NCBI GenBank assembly: GCA_964549785.1
Contig: CAZJXA010000019.1
Span: forward strand, 1 to 25,775
DNA from: JBEIUO01 sp964549785
GTDB taxonomy: Bacteria > Planctomycetota > Phycisphaerae > Phycisphaerales > UBA1924
DNA length: 25,775 nucleotides
Direction: 5' to 3'
The translations under genes and the position numbers were made by a program. Numbering within the stretch: the first letter of the stretch is position 1; each line of letters begins with the position of its first letter. The notes beneath the pieces were generated by a model that worked only from the letters and a program-made list of their open reading frames with translations, was not told where the DNA came from and ran no database searches. Shown piece by piece: positions 22,929 through 25,775 of this stretch.

Positions 22929-23624
22929 ATGTCTTTCCCGCCCTTTGGTCGCCGTTGTCCGTTGTTCGCCCTTGTTGGGGGTCTGGTTGCGGCCCTCAGC
23001 GTGGCCGGCTGCACCAAGCAGCGCCCGCTGCACATCCTCCACGCCGACGCCGCCAACGCCGCCAAATTCGGCAACCCCGAGGTCGCCCGCACCGATTACG
23101 AGGAGTACATCACCCGCAAGCCCGACGACCCGGAGAAGCGCTACGAATACGCCCAGGTGCTGATGAAGATCGGTGATTATCGCAACGCCATCGAAGAGTT
23201 GAATATCGCCTGCGACGTCGACCCCACAAACGACAAATATCTGGACGCCTACGCCGAAGCCTTGTTCGCCGCCAACGAACGCGACGCCCTGACCACCAAT
23301 CTCACGCGGGCCACCCTCGAGCGCGGCCGGGCTTCCGACTTCACCCGCTTGGGCGAGTTCTCGTCGCGCATGGGAAACGTCGACGAGGCCCAACAGGCCT
23401 TCCTCACCGCGGCGAAACTCGATCAAGGCCGAACGGTCGGCCCGCAGTTGCGCCTCGCCGAGTTCTACGGCGCCATGGGTGACCGTTCCCGTCAGGTTCG
23501 GCGCCTTCGGATGGCGTACGCCATCGCCCCCGAGAACCCCGAGGTCTGGTCAAAAGCCCGAGAACTCGGCGAAGTTCCCGGCCCCAGTTTCGGCCTGATG
23601 CCCGCGGAAGCGATCGTCCAATAA
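22929..23624 (+). CDS. TPR-repeat lipoprotein
   Basis: The protein of about 231 residues has a lipoprotein signal (ALVGGLVAALSVAGCTKQ, Cys about 28) followed by tetratricopeptide-like helical pairs: AAKFGNPEVARTDYEEYITR, EKRYEYAQVLMKIGDYRNAI, KYLDAYAEALFAANERDAL, SRMGNVDEAQQAFLTAAKLD and RRLRMAYAIAPENPEVW. Such proteins act as scaffolds in periplasmic or outer-membrane complexes. ATG 22929 is preferred to ATG 22923 because GGAGG at 22915-22919 is 9 bases away from the former and only 3 from the latter. No specific partner is evident. Confidence 0.83.
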   Translation: MSFPPFGRRCPLFALVGGLVAALSVAGCTKQRPLHILHADAANAAKFGNPEVARTDYEEYITRKPDDPEKRYEYAQVLMKIGDYRNAIEELNIACDVDPTNDKYLDAYAEALFAANERDALTTNLTRATLERGRASDFTRLGEFSSRMGNVDEAQQAFLTAAKLDQGRTVGPQLRLAEFYGAMGDRSRQVRRLRMAYAIAPENPEVWSKARELGEVPGPSFGLMPAEAIVQ

Positions 23625-23642
23625 GATTGGTGATCTGGAGAC

Positions 23643-23670
23643 TTGACTCGCTAGATCGGCATTCTACCAT
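23643..23670 (+). promoter_or_regulatory. Possible promoter of the ArsR-methyltransferase gene
   Basis: TTGACT (23643-23648) and TACCAT (23665-23670) are 16 bases apart, a fair -35/-10 pair, placing the transcript start about ten bases before ATG 23687. Match quality is modest. Confidence 0.35.
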
Positions 23671-23686
23671 TTATCCGCAAACACGG

Positions 23687-24640
23687 ATGAATGTGTCGAC
23701 GCTCCATCTTGTGACCGACCGTCTCGGTGCTCTCGCCGAGCCCGTGCGGGTCCGCATGATGCGAATCCTCGAATCTCATGAACTCACCGTGGGCGAGGTC
23801 GCCAGCGTCGTCCAACTCCCGCAATCAACCGTCAGCCGACACCTCAAAAACCTTGCGGAAACCGGATGGCTCACGCGCAGGCTCGAAGGCACGGCGGCGT
23901 TCTACCGCCTCGTTCCCGACGATCAGCCGCCCGAATGCCGGGCCGTGTGGATCGCCCTGCGCCCCGGTTTGGCGTCGGAGGTGACTCTCCTCGACGATCG
24001 CCGACGGGCGGAATCGGTGATGGCCGAGCGACGAACCGACAGCCATTCGTTCTTCAGCCGGTTGGGCGGCGAGTGGGATCTCGTCCGGGGCGAGTTGTTC
24101 GGCACCCGGTTTACGCCGCTCTCCTTGCTGGCGCTCGTGAATCCGACGTGGCGGGTCGCCGATATCGGGTGCGGGATCGGCAACGTGGCCGAGGTGCTGT
24201 GCCCGTGGGTAGAGCGCGTGATCGGGATTGACCCGTCGCCCGAAATGTTGAGCGCTGCAAAGCAACGCCTGATGGAGATCGAGAACGCGGAGTTTAGAGA
24301 CGGCTCCGCGGAGCGCCTGCCATTGGAGACGCGGAGCATCGATGTGGTGACGTGTGTGCTGATGCTGCACCACATCGCCGACCCCGGCGAGTGCATCCGA
24401 GAGATGGGCCGGGTGCTCACAACCGAGCGCGGCGGCGGAACGCTGGTGCTCGTGGACATGCTCCCCCATACCCGCGACGAATATCGCCGCAGCATGGGTC
24501 ACCGGCATCTGGGTTTCAGCGAGAGCGAAGTAACAGAGTGGCTGAGATCCGGGGGGATGCGGTCGAGATGGCGGGAATTGCCGCCCGAACGCGCGAGCAA
24601 AGGACCCGGCCTGTTTGTCGCGGTGGGGACCAAGGATTGA
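23687..24640 (+). CDS. ArsR-family regulator fused to SAM-dependent methyltransferase (SahR-like)
   Basis: The 317-residue protein has an N-terminal ArsR winged helix (ALAEPVRVRMMRILESHELT, then VVQLPQSTVSRHLKNLAETG) and a C-terminal class I methyltransferase fold. Motif I is VADIGCGIGNVAEVL near residue 157, followed by VIGIDPSPEML, the DGSAERLPL acidic loop and VVTCVLMLHHIADPGECIRE. This fusion next to S-adenosylhomocysteine hydrolase is known from SahR-type regulators, which sense the SAM/SAH balance and control the methionine cycle. Here it lies 89 bases upstream of ahcY on the same strand. ATG 23687 gives the expected short N-terminus. Whether the methyltransferase domain is active or only binds SAH is open. 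Confidence 0.88.
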   Translation: MNVSTLHLVTDRLGALAEPVRVRMMRILESHELTVGEVASVVQLPQSTVSRHLKNLAETGWLTRRLEGTAAFYRLVPDDQPPECRAVWIALRPGLASEVTLLDDRRRAESVMAERRTDSHSFFSRLGGEWDLVRGELFGTRFTPLSLLALVNPTWRVADIGCGIGNVAEVLCPWVERVIGIDPSPEMLSAAKQRLMEIENAEFRDGSAERLPLETRSIDVVTCVLMLHHIADPGECIREMGRVLTTERGGGTLVLVDMLPHTRDEYRRSMGHRHLGFSESEVTEWLRSGGMRSRWRELPPERASKGPGLFVAVGTKD

Positions 24641-24729
24641 GTGGTTTTGGATGATGTGCCGGAGCGGGGTCGCCCGGTTGAAGGAACGTAAAGACGAGGA
24701 TCGGAACGCTTTCAAGGAGTTTACTGGAA

Positions 24730-25775
24730 ATGGCCGAGATCATGAAAAAGTTCGCGAAGAAGTACAGCAAGAACGTGTCCGCCCCGGATTACCGAGTCAA
24801 GGACCTTGCGCTCGCGACGCTCGGCCGCGACGAGATCCGCCTCGCGGAGCAGGAAATGCCGGGCCTCATGGCCTTGCGCGATCGCTACGCCGACCGCAAG
24901 CCGCTCAAAGGCGCCAAGATCGCCGGCAGCCTCCACATGACCGTGCAGACGGCCGTGCTGATCGAGACGCTGGTCGCGCTCGGGGCCGATGTCCGCTGGT
25001 GCTCGTGCAACATCTTCAGCACCCAGGACACCGCCGCCGCGGCGGTCGTCGTCGGTCGCCCCGAGGGCAAAGGTTCCATCGACAACCCCAAGGGCACCCC
25101 CGTCTTCGCCTGGAAGGGCGAGACCCTCGAAGAATATTGGTGGTGCACCGAGCAGACCATCACCTGGCCCGACGGCAGCGGTCCCAACATGATCCTGGAC
25201 GACGGCGGCGACCTCACGCTGCTCGTTCACAAGGGCGCCGAGTTCGAGAAGGCCGGCAAGGTGCCGAATTTCAATGCGAAGAACGACCCCGAGGAATGGG
25301 GCGTCATTCTCGACACCATCCGCAACTCGATCTCGGATAACGCGACCCGCTTCACGACCATGGCCAAGGGCATCAAGGGTGTGTCGGAAGAGACCACCAC
25401 CGGCGTCCACCGCATCTACGAGATGGAGAAGGCCGGCAAGTTGCTCTTCCCGGCGATCAACGTCAACGACTCGGCGACCAAGAGCAAGTTCGACAACCTT
25501 TACGGTTGCCGGCACTCCTTGGTGGACGGATTGAACCGCGCGACCGACGTGATGTTGGGCGGCAAGGTGGCCGTGGTCTGCGGATATGGCGACGTCGGCA
25601 AGGGTTCGGCCCAGAGCCTTCGTGGTCAGGGCTGCCGTGTCGTGGTGACCGAGATCGACCCTATCTGTGCGCTGCAGGCGGCCATGGAGGGTTACGAGGT
25701 CAACACCCTGGAGGCGATGCTCGAGACGGCGGACATCTTCATCACCGCGACGGGCAACAAGGACATCATCACGAC
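24730..25775 (+). CDS. ahcY: Adenosylhomocysteinase (S-adenosylhomocysteine hydrolase), 3' truncated
   Basis: This NAD-dependent enzyme splits S-adenosylhomocysteine into adenosine and homocysteine, removing the product inhibitor of methyltransferases. About 348 residues are present, so roughly the last quarter lies beyond the window. Motifs are AGSLHMTVQTAVLIETL, CSCNIFSTQDTAAAA, LDDGGDLTLLVH, EETTTGVHRIYEMEKAG, NVNDSATKSKFDNLYGCRHS and the NAD-binding GYGDVGKG at about 285-292. The segment between DDGGDLT and EETTTG carries the extra stretch (VPNFNAKNDPEEWGVIL region) of the long bacterial/plant form. ATG 24730 follows AAGGAG (24714-24719) by 10 bases. The SahR-like gene directly upstream suggests control by SAH level. 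Confidence 0.97.
   Translation, partial: MAEIMKKFAKKYSKNVSAPDYRVKDLALATLGRDEIRLAEQEMPGLMALRDRYADRKPLKGAKIAGSLHMTVQTAVLIETLVALGADVRWCSCNIFSTQDTAAAAVVVGRPEGKGSIDNPKGTPVFAWKGETLEEYWWCTEQTITWPDGSGPNMILDDGGDLTLLVHKGAEFEKAGKVPNFNAKNDPEEWGVILDTIRNSISDNATRFTTMAKGIKGVSEETTTGVHRIYEMEKAGKLLFPAINVNDSATKSKFDNLYGCRHSLVDGLNRATDVMLGGKVAVVCGYGDVGKGSAQSLRGQGCRVVVTEIDPICALQAAMEGYEVNTLEAMLETADIFITATGNKDIIT

Noticed and set aside
24641..24729. Possible SAH riboswitch upstream of ahcY
   Set aside because: The stretch has GAGGATCGG followed by CGCT that faintly recalls the conserved core, but I could not build the paired helices or find the complementary downstream segment. Regulation by the SahR-like protein is simpler.

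Overview
The window is a GC-rich bacterial contig piece that reads best as a member of the Planctomycetota, probably Phycisphaerae. That placement is an inference. It rests on small membrane proteins ending in a CPxCG...CPECG ribbon, a stand-alone LigD-phosphoesterase-like protein, many short lipoproteins, and few strong Shine-Dalgarno sites. No 16S gene is present to confirm it. Both ends cut genes, and two 100-base runs of N (8862-8961 and 18893-18992) mark scaffold gaps.

Region 1 (1-7869, all +) is catabolic. It holds the end of a methylcrotonyl-CoA carboxylase beta subunit, a conserved hypothetical gene broken by a frameshift, a 40-codon ORF coupled to a two-helix zinc-ribbon membrane protein, a fused PxpB-PxpC followed by PxpA (ATP-dependent 5-oxoprolinase), HMG-CoA lyase, and two crotonase-family proteins. 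Most joints are 4-base overlaps or very short gaps, so one long transcript is likely. The carboxylase, a LiuC-like hydratase and HMG-CoA lyase would turn methylcrotonyl-CoA into acetoacetate and acetyl-CoA, the end of leucine breakdown. The 5-oxoprolinase genes sit inside this unit.

Region 2 (7910-12513) has a small SlyX-like protein divergent from a PagL-like outer-membrane protein. These are followed by the E1 alpha and E1 beta genes of a 2-oxo acid dehydrogenase, separated by a DUF433/DUF5615 toxin-antitoxin pair whose toxin gene is frameshifted. A small dual-specificity phosphatase follows.

Region 3 (12554-16962, mostly -) has tRNA-His, a terminator, and a decayed copy of the 3' end of the E1 beta gene on the + strand. 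Beyond these lie a DUF4375 protein, two small lipoproteins (one BamE-like) separated by a five-unit 15-bp tandem repeat, tRNA-Leu, and a coupled set of Fur-family regulator, GNAT acetyltransferase and a lipoprotein with faint hyaluronidase-like (GH56) features.

Region 4 (17022-25775, mostly +) has a BCP peroxiredoxin divergent from the Fur gene, then an RND efflux pair (adaptor and HAE1 pump) preceded by a promoter with a perfect 22-bp palindromic operator. It continues with a LigD-phosphoesterase-like gene divergent from a TPR lipoprotein around a perfect 14-bp palindrome. It ends with an ArsR-methyltransferase fusion regulator directly upstream of S-adenosylhomocysteine hydrolase (ahcY, cut by the window end).

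I see no CRISPR array, phage module, transposase or clearly new multi-gene defence system. The most notable signals are the E1 beta gene remnant, the two frameshifted accessory genes, the efflux operator, the 15-bp repeat array, the uncertain GH56-like lipoprotein and a crotonase that has lost both catalytic glutamates.
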